Source: CAVYWD01 sp963772225
GTDB lineage: Bacteria; Myxococcota; Myxococcia; Myxococcales; UBA5297
NCBI GenBank assembly: GCA_963772225.1
Contig: CAVYWD010000002.1
Span: 496,001-560,000, forward strand
Length of the DNA stretch: 64,000 bases
Direction of reading: 5' to 3'
Part shown: in pieces, positions 1-8,428 of the stretch
How positions within the stretch are numbered: position 1 is the stretch's first letter
Layout of the letters: each line of letters begins with the position of its first letter
Translations under genes and position numbers: made by a program
Notes under the pieces: model-generated
Told to the model about the DNA's origin: nothing
Seen by the model: the letters and a program-made list of their open reading frames with translations, nothing else
Databases searched by the model: none

Positions 1-32
1 CCGACCGCGAGAATGAACAGCACCGGCGTCAT
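1..32 (-). CDS. Stomatin/SPFH-family protein, first codons only (partial)
   Basis: An ATG on the minus strand at 32 opens a frame reading MTPVLFILAV before the sequence ends. It starts 3 bases after the stop codon of the NfeD-like gene. A short hydrophobic N-terminus directly downstream of NfeD is the usual arrangement for a membrane-anchored stomatin/slipin (SPFH) protein, which pairs with NfeD in membrane quality control. Only about ten codons are visible, so the identification rests on gene order and hydrophobicity, not homology. Confidence 0.5.
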   Translation of the reverse strand, partial: MTPVLFILAV

Positions 33-35
33 GGC

Positions 36-530
36 TCAAGGCTCCTTGCGAGTGTGGAACAGCGACTGCCCGGGTTTTCGAACATAGAGCTTGAGGCCGT
101 CCATCCGCTCGATGATGGCGATTTCTCCGGCCTGAAGCGGGCCGGTCAGCGAGCGGGCGGCCCAGAGCTCGCCGTGGATGCGCACGGTCCCGGTCCCGCC
201 GTCGGCGACGGGCTCCACGACCACCGCCTCGGCGCCCACCATCGCCTCGGCGTTCATTCGAACCTGCACCGCGCCGCGCATCAGGAACCGCTTGAAGATC
301 GTCCGAGACGACGCGAAGGCCGCCGCCGAGCCGGCGCAAAATCCCGCGAGCTGGGCCCAGGAGGGAGAATGCATCGCCGCCGGCGCGGCGGCCGCGAACG
401 CGCCGAACCCAAGGGGCATCAAGAAGAAGTTCGGCAGCCAGATCTCCGCGGTGCACAGCGCGATGCCCGCTGCAATCCAGAGCTGCCAGGCGCTGAGCAT
501 AGGCTTGAAGGCCCCCGCGAAGGCTCTCAT
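36..530 (-). CDS. NfeD-like membrane protein
   Basis: 164 residues. The N-terminus carries hydrophobic stretches (about residues 11-60, beginning MLSAWQLWIAAG) followed by a small soluble beta-rich domain. That domain has the NfeD/OB-fold pattern: an early Gly-Ala segment (MVGAEAVV), a central G-x-V-R-I-x-G-E-x-W strand and a terminal I-x-x-I-E-R-x-D-G-L-x-L-x-V segment. Short NfeD proteins sit in the membrane next to stomatin-type SPFH proteins, and here the following gene starts 3 bases after the stop codon, so the two are probably one operon. The start could also be the internal ATG at 500, directly before MLSAWQLW. Role (membrane microdomain or stress) is inferred from the family. Confidence 0.8.
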   Translation of the reverse strand: MRAFAGAFKPMLSAWQLWIAAGIALCTAEIWLPNFFLMPLGFGAFAAAAPAAMHSPSWAQLAGFCAGSAAAFASSRTIFKRFLMRGAVQVRMNAEAMVGAEAVVVEPVADGGTGTVRIHGELWAARSLTGPLQAGEIAIIERMDGLKLYVRKPGQSLFHTRKEP

Positions 531-602
531 GAGGCGCCTGTCCCCACGTCCTGTCAATCGACCGCCAGACCCGCGCTCCTGCTCAATCTGATCCCCTCGA
601 CC

Positions 603-1706
603 ATGCCGACTCGACGCACCAAGATCGTCATCAGCGACCTGCACATCGGCGACGGCCACACCAAGGGCCGCGTGAACGTCTTCGACGACTTCCGCGACGA
701 CGAGCTCTTTGCGCAGATGCTCGGGAACCTGGACCAGCAGTTCGCCGGGGACGACCTCGAGCTCATCATCAACGGCGACTTCTTCGACCTCCTCAAGGTG
801 CCGGTGAACGGGCTCTTCCCGGAGGCGATCACCGAGCCCGTCGGCGCTCTGAAGACCGAGCTCTGCCTGCGCGGGCATCCCAAGGTCGTCGAAGCCTTGC
901 GGGCGCTCTTGCGCCAGAAGCATCGTCGGATCACCTACCTGCCCGGCAACCACGACATGGAGCTGGTGTTCCCCGCGGTGCGAAAGCTCTTCACCCGGGC
1001 CCTGACCGGCTCCGACCTGGACGAGCGGGTGCAATTCGTCGTCGACCGCGACCGCTATCGCCTGGACGGCGGCGTGGAGATCCACCACGGCCACCAGTTC
1101 GAGGCCATGAACGCCTTCGACTTCAAGCAGCTCTTCCTCGAGCGCGGCCGCCCGGAGCCCATCCTCAATCTACCCTGGGGCAGCCTGTTCATTCTGCAGG
1201 TGGTCAACAAATACAAAGAGCAGCGCCCCTATCTCGACCGGGTCAAGCCCTTCTGGCCGCTCGTCGCCGGCGGATTGGCGTTGGACACCCGCTTCACGCT
1301 CCGCGCCGGCGCGGACACCATCTATTGCTTCCTCCGCGCCCGCACCAGCCCGCTCTGGAGGCGCCGCCGGCCGTTCACCAAGCTCGGCAAGTTCCTGATG
1401 AACGAGCTCAACTTCTTCGAGAAGCACGAGGACACCGCCGTCCGACTCTTCAAGAGCGACCCCTCGCTCCGCGCGGTGGTGATGGGCCATACCCATACCG
1501 AAATGGTGCGCACGTACGGCCGCGGCGAGCGGATCTACATCAACACCGGCACCTGGATGCCGATGGTCAACATCTCGCTCGAAAACCTAGGCCAGAGCAC
1601 CGGGCGCCACTACGCGCTCATCCGCTACGGCGAGCGCGGCGAGCCGCGCATCTCGCTCATGCGCTGGCTGGGCAAGCGCGGGCACCACGAGGAGGTCACG
1701 GTCTAG
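603..1706 (+). CDS. Calcineurin-like metallophosphoesterase
   Basis: 367 residues with the full dinuclear-metal signature: SDLHIGDG (Asp12, His14), NGDFFDLL (Asp59), GNHDME (Asn116, His117), HHGHQF near residue 163 and GHTHTE (His296, His298). The layout resembles UDP-2,3-diacylglucosamine hydrolase-type and other bacterial calcineurin-like phosphatases, but it is longer than LpxH (about 240 residues), with an inserted helical region between the GNHD and GHTH blocks. No signal peptide is visible, so it is probably cytoplasmic. The substrate cannot be told from the sequence. It stands alone on the plus strand between two minus-strand gene groups; a GC palindrome follows 50 bases downstream. 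Confidence 0.88.
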   Translation: MPTRRTKIVISDLHIGDGHTKGRVNVFDDFRDDELFAQMLGNLDQQFAGDDLELIINGDFFDLLKVPVNGLFPEAITEPVGALKTELCLRGHPKVVEALRALLRQKHRRITYLPGNHDMELVFPAVRKLFTRALTGSDLDERVQFVVDRDRYRLDGGVEIHHGHQFEAMNAFDFKQLFLERGRPEPILNLPWGSLFILQVVNKYKEQRPYLDRVKPFWPLVAGGLALDTRFTLRAGADTIYCFLRARTSPLWRRRRPFTKLGKFLMNELNFFEKHEDTAVRLFKSDPSLRAVVMGHTHTEMVRTYGRGERIYINTGTWMPMVNISLENLGQSTGRHYALIRYGERGEPRISLMRWLGKRGHHEEVTV

Positions 1707-1758
1707 CCGGAATTGCGGAAGTCGGCGGTCGTCGAGCGCATTGACCTCTCCCCCTGCG

Positions 1759-1784
1759 CCCCCTCCCCGCTAGCGGGGAGGGGG
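1759..1784. repeat. GC-rich perfect palindrome, copy 1
   Basis: Two arms of CCCCCTCCCCGC and its exact complement meet around a TA centre, between the convergent ends of the phosphoesterase gene and the HAD gene. The same arms with a GA centre recur at 51526-51551. It can form a strong hairpin and may act as a bidirectional terminator, but there is no T tract. The recurrence suggests a dispersed intergenic repeat. Confidence 0.75.
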
Positions 1785-1803
1785 ATGAGGCGGCTTCGAT
1801 TCG

Positions 1804-2607
1804 TCAACGAGCGCCGGCGGCTGCGCGGCTCGGCGCTCTCGCCCGCAGGAGGTGGCGCATTAGCTCCTCGAAGCCTTTTCCTTCCCGAGATTGGGTGACG
1901 AACCGCGGCGGATGTGTGATCCGGTCCAGGACGTCGCGGACGTTGGCGACGCCGACCGACAGCTCGAAGGCTTCGAACATGGGCTCGTCGTTGACCGAGT
2001 CGCCGCAATAGACCACGGCGCTCTCCGCGACCCCCAAGGACGCGGCGAGCGCGCCGCAGGCCGATCGCTTGTCGAACGAGCCCGACCAGAAGTTCACGTG
2101 CACCGAGCTGCGCACGGCGTTGAACCCGCGCCGCCGCAGGAAGGCCTCGATGCGCGCCGCGGCCTCGGGGCCCAGGTGCACCGCCTCGTTGTAGTCGACC
2201 GCGAGGTCCACCTCGGTGTACCGGCTGTCCATGGAGAGCCGCGCGCCAGGGACCGCGCGCTCCAAGGCGCGGGCCGCACGTAGCGCCCGGGTTCGGTCCG
2301 AGGCGAGGCGCGCCTCCGGCACGGCGTACGAGCGCTCCAGCCCTCCGCCCGGCTGGGCGACGAACGTCACCCCGCCGTTCTCCGCGATCACCGCGTCCGC
2401 CGGGAAGGTCCGCGCAAACGCCTCCGCCCACCCCGCCGGTCGGCCGGTGACCAGCGCGAGCACCCCGCCGGCCTCCTTCCAGTCCCAGAGCGCGCGGTAG
2501 GTGGAAGGCAGGAGCTTGCCGCCCGTCGTCAGCGTGCCGTCGATGTCCGTGAAGATGGCGCGGACGCGGCGGGACGCGGCGCGGTCGAGGTCGGAAATGG
2601 GTTTCAT
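1804..2607 (-). CDS. HAD-superfamily phosphatase (Cof / mannosyl-3-phosphoglycerate phosphatase type)
   Basis: 267 residues. HAD motif I is FTDIDGTLT (nucleophile Asp21, acid/base Asp23), motif II is VTGRPAGW, and motif IV is GDSVNDEPMF with the metal-binding acids. Between motifs II and IV lies a C2-type cap, as in the Cof/sugar-phosphatase subfamily, and ENGGVTF after motif II is typical of that group. It hydrolyses a phosphomonoester, most likely a sugar phosphate; mannosyl-3-phosphoglycerate phosphatase is one family option. The ATG at 2607 is chosen because conserved sequence starts about 15 residues later. Nearest neighbour is an unrecognised gene 104 bases upstream on the same strand. 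Confidence 0.82.
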   Translation of the reverse strand: MKPISDLDRAASRRVRAIFTDIDGTLTTGGKLLPSTYRALWDWKEAGGVLALVTGRPAGWAEAFARTFPADAVIAENGGVTFVAQPGGGLERSYAVPEARLASDRTRALRAARALERAVPGARLSMDSRYTEVDLAVDYNEAVHLGPEAAARIEAFLRRRGFNAVRSSVHVNFWSGSFDKRSACGALAASLGVAESAVVYCGDSVNDEPMFEAFELSVGVANVRDVLDRITHPPRFVTQSREGKGFEELMRHLLRARAPSRAAAGAR

Positions 2608-2711
2608 GCTTTTCCGAAGAAGTGTGCGCGCAGTCGGTCCGGAGCCGCGCCGGCCCGCTGTGAACGCGGGGGCACCGGACTTGGGTTCGCGCGGGGCTGT
2701 CGCCCGACGCG

Positions 2712-3269
2712 TCATTCGCCGCCCTGCCCTCGCTCGCGGGCGTCGCGCAGGGCGCGGTACCTCGCGAACTCGCGGCGGGCGCGGTCGAGGATCTCGTCGA
2801 TTTCGTCCAGAGGCCCCGGGGGGCCCACCGAGAGGCCCACCCGCTGGTCGGGCACGCCGAAGAGCGCGAGGACCTCGTTCTCGGACAGGGCGAGCTGCTC
2901 GCCAAACCAAGCGAGGACTTCCACTGGGTCGTCGGCGGGAACCTCGAGAACCCGCTCATGGCCTCGGTCGAACGCCGCGGCCTCGACGGATGCGGCGGGC
3001 TCAGTGCCCCGCTGGCGGTCGAGCGCGAGGCCCCAGCAGCGGCATTGGCCCACGGCGCTCACCAGGCGCGCCAGGTGCGTGAGCCCGCCCGCCCGCCAAG
3101 GGAACAACTCGGCGACGTGCGAGAGGCGAAAAGCCACCGCGCCCGGCATGGACGGGACCCGCCCGTACTCGAGCTGCCAGCCGGCCAGCGGCCGCTCGGC
3201 CAGGAATCGGATGGCCGCTTCGCGAAGCGCCTCGACGAGCGTGGGCCCGCGCGGCGAAAGGAGCGCCAC
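2712..3269 (-). CDS. Hypothetical soluble protein
   Basis: 185 residues from a GTG start. I do not recognise a family. The sequence has no signal peptide or membrane helix. The N-terminal half is helical (VEALREAAIRFLAERPLAGW), the middle contains a Cys pair (GQCRCWG), and the C-terminal third is acidic and ends in an Arg-rich charged tail. Codon third positions are dominated by G and C in this frame, and no recognisable protein is encoded on the opposite strand until 3369, so it is likely genuine. It is transcribed toward the HAD gene and divergently from the alpha/beta hydrolase. Confidence 0.6.
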   Translation of the reverse strand: MALLSPRGPTLVEALREAAIRFLAERPLAGWQLEYGRVPSMPGAVAFRLSHVAELFPWRAGGLTHLARLVSAVGQCRCWGLALDRQRGTEPAASVEAAAFDRGHERVLEVPADDPVEVLAWFGEQLALSENEVLALFGVPDQRVGLSVGPPGPLDEIDEILDRARREFARYRALRDARERGQGGE

Positions 3270-3368
3270 GAGATCCCCTCAGTGGTCGCGCCGGTTGTCA
3301 TCGGAGTGGACGGGAGAGCACGAGAAAGCGACATTGTATCAGAATCAAACCCTCCTGCTCGAGGAGCC

Positions 3369-4256
3369 ATGCGCTACTACCGCGAGGACTTCTTGCGCAC
3401 CGCCGACGGCGCCGAGCTGTTTTGGTCCCTCAACGGCGAGGGCTCCCCGCCGCTGGTCATGACCGACGGCCTCGGCTGCGACGGCTTCGCCTGGAAGCAC
3501 CTGATCCGCGCTCTGGCGGACGAGCACCAGATCCTCCGGTGGCACTACCGCGGCCACGGGCGCTCCAAGCTGCCGCGCCACCCGGTGGCCATCGGCATCG
3601 AGACCTTCGCCGACGACCTGAACGCCATCATGGATGCGGCGCGGATTCCCAAGGCCGTCATCCTGGGCCACTCCATGGGCGTGCAGGTCAACTTCGAGTT
3701 CCACAAGCGCCACCCTGCGCGCGCCCTCGCCCTGGTGCCCATCTGCGGCTCCTACGGCAACCCGCTCGACACGGTCCACGACGACGCGACGCTCAAGCGC
3801 CTCTTCCCCTACCTACGCCTCGCGGTCGACGCGTTCCCAGACCTCTCGCGGCGCGTGGCGCAGGCGCTGCTCCCCACCGAGGCCGCCCTGCAGTACGCGC
3901 TCTGGCTCGAGGTCAACCGGAAGCTCGTCCGCCGCGAGGACTTCGCGCCCTACTTCGAGCACCTCGCGCGAATGGACCCCCGCGTCTTCCTGCGGACGCT
4001 GGAGTCGGCGGCCCAGCACACCGCCTGGGAGCACCTGCCGGCCATCGACGTGCCCACGCTCATCATCGCCGCCGACCAGGACCGGTTCACGCCGGTCTGG
4101 CTCTCGGAGCGCATGCACCGGGCCATCCCCAAGAGCGAGCTGCAGGTCATCCAATCCGGCTCGCACACCGCGGTCATCGAGATGCCCGAGCTCATTGCCC
4201 TGCGGATCCGGCGCTTCCTCAAGGAGCGCCTCCCGCCCGAGGCCCAGGCGGCGTGA
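3369..4256 (+). CDS. Alpha/beta-fold hydrolase
   Basis: 295 residues with the classical alpha/beta hydrolase layout: a GLGCDGFAWKHL block (oxyanion region), WHYRGHGRS, the nucleophile elbow GHSMGV (Ser102), the acid in AADQDRFTP and the catalytic His in QSGSHTAV near the C-terminus. The lid helices between are family typical. Members hydrolyse esters, lactones or similar bonds; the substrate is not evident. The stop codon TGA overlaps the ATG of the next gene (TGATG at 4254-4258), so the hydrolase and the large surface protein are translationally coupled. The ATG at 3369 follows GGAG (3362-3365). Confidence 0.88.
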   Translation: MRYYREDFLRTADGAELFWSLNGEGSPPLVMTDGLGCDGFAWKHLIRALADEHQILRWHYRGHGRSKLPRHPVAIGIETFADDLNAIMDAARIPKAVILGHSMGVQVNFEFHKRHPARALALVPICGSYGNPLDTVHDDATLKRLFPYLRLAVDAFPDLSRRVAQALLPTEAALQYALWLEVNRKLVRREDFAPYFEHLARMDPRVFLRTLESAAQHTAWEHLPAIDVPTLIIAADQDRFTPVWLSERMHRAIPKSELQVIQSGSHTAVIEMPELIALRIRRFLKERLPPEAQAA

Positions 4257-7099
4257 TGCGCGTGTCGAAGCCCGCCGCGGCCGCTCTCCTCTCCGCCGCA
4301 GCCCTCATGCTGCCGGGGCTCGCGCTGGGCCACGACCCCGCCCTGCGCTGGTACACGCTTCAGACCGAGCACTTCGAGGTGAGCTACCACGAGGGGCTCG
4401 GCGAGCTCGCCCAAAGGTCGGCCCGCGCGCTCGAGGAGGCCCACCGCCGGCTCGCGCCGATCCTGGGCCACGTCCCCAAGGAGCGCGTGCAGGTCGTCCT
4501 GGGCGACGCGACCGACGATGCCAACGGGAGCGCCAACGCCTTCCTGCGCCCGGTGATCGAGCTCTATGGGGCCCCGCCGGACGACCGGAGCGAGCTCAAC
4601 GACTACGAGGACTACGTCTGGAACCTGGTGGTCCACGAGTACACGCACATCCTCCACCTGGACCAGGTCGGCGGAGTGCCGCGCGCGGTGAACTTCGTCT
4701 TCGGCCAGCTCTGGACGCCCAACGCCCTTCAGCCGACTTGGCTCATCGAAGGGCTCGCGGTCTGGGCGGAGTCCGCGCAGAGCGGCAGCGGCCGCGAGCG
4801 CTCGGCCATCTATGACATGTACTTGCGCTCCGAGGTTTTGGAGAACCGGTTCTTCCGGCTCGACGAGGTGACCGGCGTCCCGTCGCGCTGGCCGTGGGGC
4901 GCGGTGGCCTACCTGCACGGCTCGCGCTTCATGGAGTACCTGGCGAAGCGCTACGGAGAAAAGCCGTTCGCCGCCTTGAGCGCGCGCTACGGATCGCAGC
5001 TCATCCCCTACGGGCTGAACGCCGCGGCTCGCCAGGAGTTCGGCCGCGACTACCTCTCGCTCTACGACGAGTGGGCCACCTGGACCCGAGCGGCGGTGGA
5101 ATCGCAAGCGGCGGCGGTGAAGGCGGACGGTTTGACGCCGTTCCTTCGCCTGACCCGCGCGGGCAGCTGGACGGGCGAGCCCAGCTTCGACCCGAAGACA
5201 GGCCGCGTCGTCTACCTCGAGGCCTCCGCCGACCGGCGCGCGGCCATCCGGGCCGTGGAGCAGGACGGGTCGCGCGACCGCCTCCTTTCGGAGGTCTACG
5301 GAAGCGGCGGCCTCGCGCTCGCGCCCGACGGCACCTGGGCGCTCGTCTCGCAGGCGGCGCCCTACCGCGTCTTCTACGCCTACAACGACCTCTTCCGAGT
5401 CGACCTGGCGAAGGGGACGCGGCGCCGCCTCACCTACGGCGCCCGACTAACCGACCCGGATCTTTCGGCGGACGGCAAGACCGCCGTCGCGGCGCGCCAC
5501 TTCCCGGGCGGGCGGATGGGCATCGACGAAATCCAGCTCGAGACCGGCGCGGCGCGCGCGCTGGTGCCCTCGCAGGACGCGGCCGTCTTCACGCCGCGCT
5601 TCTCGCCGGACGGCCAACGCGTCGCCTACTCGGAGCAGACCGGGGCCGGCCGGCACCTCTTCCTGGTCGACCGCGCGACCGGAGCGCGCCAGCAGGTGAC
5701 GTCCGGGCGGGCGATGAACCTCGACCCGACCTTCGACCCGTCGGGGCGCTGGCTGCTGTTCGCCAGCGATCGGACCGGCATCTACAACCTGTACGCGCGC
5801 GATCTCACGACCGGCGAGACCCGCAGGGTCACCAACGTCCTCACCGGGGCCTTTCGGCCGCGCGTCTCGCCCGACTCGCGCTCGCTCGCGTTCGCCACCT
5901 ACTCGAGCGTCGGCTACGACGTGGCAGTCATGCCCTTCGAGCCTTTGCGCTGGCCGCTCGCCGACCCTCGCCAGCGGGAGCGGCCGGCGTTCACGGCCTG
6001 GGACAAGGGCGGGGAATTCGCCGTCCGCGCCTACCGGCCGGTCGACACCCTCTGGCCGCGCTACTGGCTCCCCGTCTTGGGCGCCGATCCGCTCGGCACC
6101 TCGCTGGGCATCGCCACCGGCGGCGCCGACGTCGTCGGCCGGCATACCTGGGCCCTGGAGGTGGACTACGGGCTCGCGTCGAAGCAGCCCGCGGTGGCCA
6201 TCGGCTATGTCGCGCACGTCGTCTACCCGGACCTGTCGGCCGGGCTCTCGTCGGGGATGGCCCTGCAGCGCGCCGGCCTCGAGCGGCAGACGGCGCTGTC
6301 GCTCTCGGCGAGCTTTCCGTTCTCGGGTGTCGACTGGTCGAGCGCGCTGTCCTTGGGCTATCAGCTGCGCTACTACGCGCCCAGCTCCGAGCCGGTCCCC
6401 GCAGGTCTTTTGAGCGACGGCCTGCCGCCGCTGCGCCGCGGCTTCGGCGCCACCGCGAGCCTCGGCGCGAGCTTCTCGGACGCCCTGAGCTTCGCGAACA
6501 GCATCAGCGCCGAGCGCGGCGGAACGGTCTCGGTCCAGCTCGCGACGGCGCGCAAGGAGATAGGCAGCCAATACTCGGCGTACTCCGCCCAGGCGGCCGC
6601 CTCGCGTTACTTCCCCCTGCCCTGGCTCTCGCACTACGTCTTGGCGCTGCGGCTCAGCGGCGGTGTGGCCGGCGGCGACCTGGGCGGCCGCAGCGCGTTC
6701 TCCCTGGGGGGCATCGGCCTGCGCGACCCGATCTTCGACGTGCTCTACCAGTCCGGCGCGCCGGGCGCGGCGCTCCGCGGGTACCCGGTCGGCGCTTTCC
6801 TGGGGAATCGGTTCGCGCTCGCCAACGCCGAGGTCCGGGCGCCGATCGCCACCCTGGACCGGGGCCTCTGGACTTTGCCCATCTTCGTGCGCCGGCTCCA
6901 CGCCGCCCTGACCTTCGACGACGGCCTCGCGGCCGACCGCCTCCGCCTGGCCGACTTTCGCCCCAGCGCCGGCGCCGAGCTTCGCGCCGACCTGGTCCTG
7001 GGCTACGGCCTGGGCGTCGGCGTCCGTCTCGGGTACGCGCGGGGCTTCGGCGCGAGCGGCATCCACGAGGTGTTCTTCGGGCTCGGCTCCGGATTCTGA
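4256..7099 (+). CDS. Secreted peptidase-MA-like / TolB-propeller / outer-membrane barrel protein
   Basis: 947 residues. The signal peptide ends near LPGLALG-HD. An N-terminal gluzincin-like domain carries VVHEYTHILHLD, with zinc motif HEYTH at residues 127-131 and a possible third ligand in WLIEGLAVWAE. A beta-propeller of about six PD40/TolB-type repeats follows (for example TPRFSPDGQRVAYSE and DPTFDPSGRWLLFASD). The last ~350 residues alternate polar and hydrophobic residues with many Gly/Ser turns and finish in GLGSGF with an aromatic terminus, which is typical of a beta-barrel in the outer membrane. The likely site is the outer membrane with the peptidase and propeller in the periplasm or at the surface. 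Activity is inferred from HExxH only. Coupled to the upstream hydrolase by TGATG. Confidence 0.82.
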   Translation: MRVSKPAAAALLSAAALMLPGLALGHDPALRWYTLQTEHFEVSYHEGLGELAQRSARALEEAHRRLAPILGHVPKERVQVVLGDATDDANGSANAFLRPVIELYGAPPDDRSELNDYEDYVWNLVVHEYTHILHLDQVGGVPRAVNFVFGQLWTPNALQPTWLIEGLAVWAESAQSGSGRERSAIYDMYLRSEVLENRFFRLDEVTGVPSRWPWGAVAYLHGSRFMEYLAKRYGEKPFAALSARYGSQLIPYGLNAAARQEFGRDYLSLYDEWATWTRAAVESQAAAVKADGLTPFLRLTRAGSWTGEPSFDPKTGRVVYLEASADRRAAIRAVEQDGSRDRLLSEVYGSGGLALAPDGTWALVSQAAPYRVFYAYNDLFRVDLAKGTRRRLTYGARLTDPDLSADGKTAVAARHFPGGRMGIDEIQLETGAARALVPSQDAAVFTPRFSPDGQRVAYSEQTGAGRHLFLVDRATGARQQVTSGRAMNLDPTFDPSGRWLLFASDRTGIYNLYARDLTTGETRRVTNVLTGAFRPRVSPDSRSLAFATYSSVGYDVAVMPFEPLRWPLADPRQRERPAFTAWDKGGEFAVRAYRPVDTLWPRYWLPVLGADPLGTSLGIATGGADVVGRHTWALEVDYGLASKQPAVAIGYVAHVVYPDLSAGLSSGMALQRAGLERQTALSLSASFPFSGVDWSSALSLGYQLRYYAPSSEPVPAGLLSDGLPPLRRGFGATASLGASFSDALSFANSISAERGGTVSVQLATARKEIGSQYSAYSAQAAASRYFPLPWLSHYVLALRLSGGVAGGDLGGRSAFSLGGIGLRDPIFDVLYQSGAPGAALRGYPVGAFLGNRFALANAEVRAPIATLDRGLWTLPIFVRRLHAALTFDDGLAADRLRLADFRPSAGAELRADLVLGYGLGVGVRLGYARGFGASGIHEVFFGLGSGF

Positions 7100-7179
7100 A
7101 GGGGGCCCCCTCGAGGCGCCCTTCCCCCGCTCGAGCGGCGCCCTACCCTTTTCTCGCATCGTCCACCCGGGAGGATACC

Positions 7180-8415
7180 GTGAGCCCCAAGGGCCTGAGC
7201 CTGGTCGGTATCGGCGTGCTTTCGGCGATCGGCGCCGAGGGTCGAGGCTTCGCGGCCTCCGACGACTGCCGGCGAGAGAGCTGCGCCGCGCAGGTGGCCG
7301 CGGGTTCGGGCTTCACGTGCGCGGTGACCCCATCGGGAGCGGCCGAGTGCTGGGGCCTGGGCTCCGTCGGCCAGCTCGGCAACGGCGCCAGCGGGGCCGG
7401 AGTTCAGTCCGACCTCCCGCAGCCGGTGGTCTCGCTCGGCTCCGGCGTCGCGCAGGTCACCGCCGGCTTCTCCCACGCCTGCGCGCTCAAGCGCGACGGC
7501 ACGCTCTGGTGCTGGGGCAACGGCTTCGCCGGGGAGCTGGGCGACGGACAGCAGGGCCCCGGCCATCAGAGCGCCGTGCCCGTTCAGGTCGCGGCGCTCG
7601 GCCGCGAGGGGGTGCAGGTGTCTGCGGGCAATTCCTTCACCTGCGCGGTGAAGCGCGACCGCACCGCGTGGTGCTGGGGCGAGAACCTCCAGGGGCAGAT
7701 CGGCCAGGGCTTTCTCTCCACCGGCCTTCAGACGGGCATCGCGACGCCGAGCCGCGTGATCGGCCTCTCGCAGGTCGCCGAGGTCGCGGCGGGCGGCTTC
7801 CACGCCTGCGCGCGCGTGGTCGGGGGCGCGGTCTTTTGCTGGGGCAACGATCAGCTCGGGGAGCTCGGGGACGGCGTCACCGGCGTCTTCAATCCCACGC
7901 CCGTCGCGGCGCAGGGGCTCAGCGGCGTCGTCGCGCTCGACGCGGGCCAGGAGCACACCTGCGCCGTCGAGGCAGACGGCTCGCTCTGGTGTTGGGGCAA
8001 CAACCCCAGCGGCGAGCTGGGCATCGGCGAGACAGGCGGCTCGCGCGCCGTCCCCACGCAGGTCGTCGATCTGTCGGACGCGCAGGCGGTCGACGCCGGC
8101 TTCGAGCACACCTGCGCGGTGGCCGGGCCGGAGCGCGCGCTCTTCTGCTGGGGCACGCTGCAGACGAGCTTCATCTACAACACGCTCGGCGCGTTCCCGG
8201 TCCAGTCGGACGTCCCTCTGAGAGTGGGCGGAGACCTCGAAGCGCGGGTGAGCCGCGCCTCGGTCGGCAAGGCGCACACCTGCGCCATCCGCGAGGAGTC
8301 GCTGCTGTGCTGGGGAGCAAACCCGTTCGGCGAGCTCGGCCTGGGCGACGAGCAGGACCACCTGGCGCCGACCCGGGTCGACGCCCTGTGCCGCGAGCGC
8401 GGCCGGCCGCGGTGA
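7180..8415 (+). CDS. Secreted RCC1-repeat beta-propeller protein
   Basis: 411 residues from a GTG start preceded by GGGAGG at 7169-7174. A signal peptide ends about residue 26 (GRGFAA-SDD). Seven RCC1/BNR-like repeats follow, each with AG-x-x-x-[TS]-C-A-[VLI] and then CWG-x-x-x-x-G-x-[LI]-G, giving one seven-bladed propeller. Every blade carries a Cys pair about 12-16 residues apart, consistent with disulfide-stapled extracellular blades. Secreted RCC1 proteins are abundant in myxobacteria; functions are largely unknown. It follows the barrel protein by 80 bases on the same strand and could be co-transcribed. Confidence 0.88.
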   Translation: MSPKGLSLVGIGVLSAIGAEGRGFAASDDCRRESCAAQVAAGSGFTCAVTPSGAAECWGLGSVGQLGNGASGAGVQSDLPQPVVSLGSGVAQVTAGFSHACALKRDGTLWCWGNGFAGELGDGQQGPGHQSAVPVQVAALGREGVQVSAGNSFTCAVKRDRTAWCWGENLQGQIGQGFLSTGLQTGIATPSRVIGLSQVAEVAAGGFHACARVVGGAVFCWGNDQLGELGDGVTGVFNPTPVAAQGLSGVVALDAGQEHTCAVEADGSLWCWGNNPSGELGIGETGGSRAVPTQVVDLSDAQAVDAGFEHTCAVAGPERALFCWGTLQTSFIYNTLGAFPVQSDVPLRVGGDLEARVSRASVGKAHTCAIREESLLCWGANPFGELGLGDEQDHLAPTRVDALCRERGRPR

Positions 8416-8428
8416 ACGGCGCGCCGCT

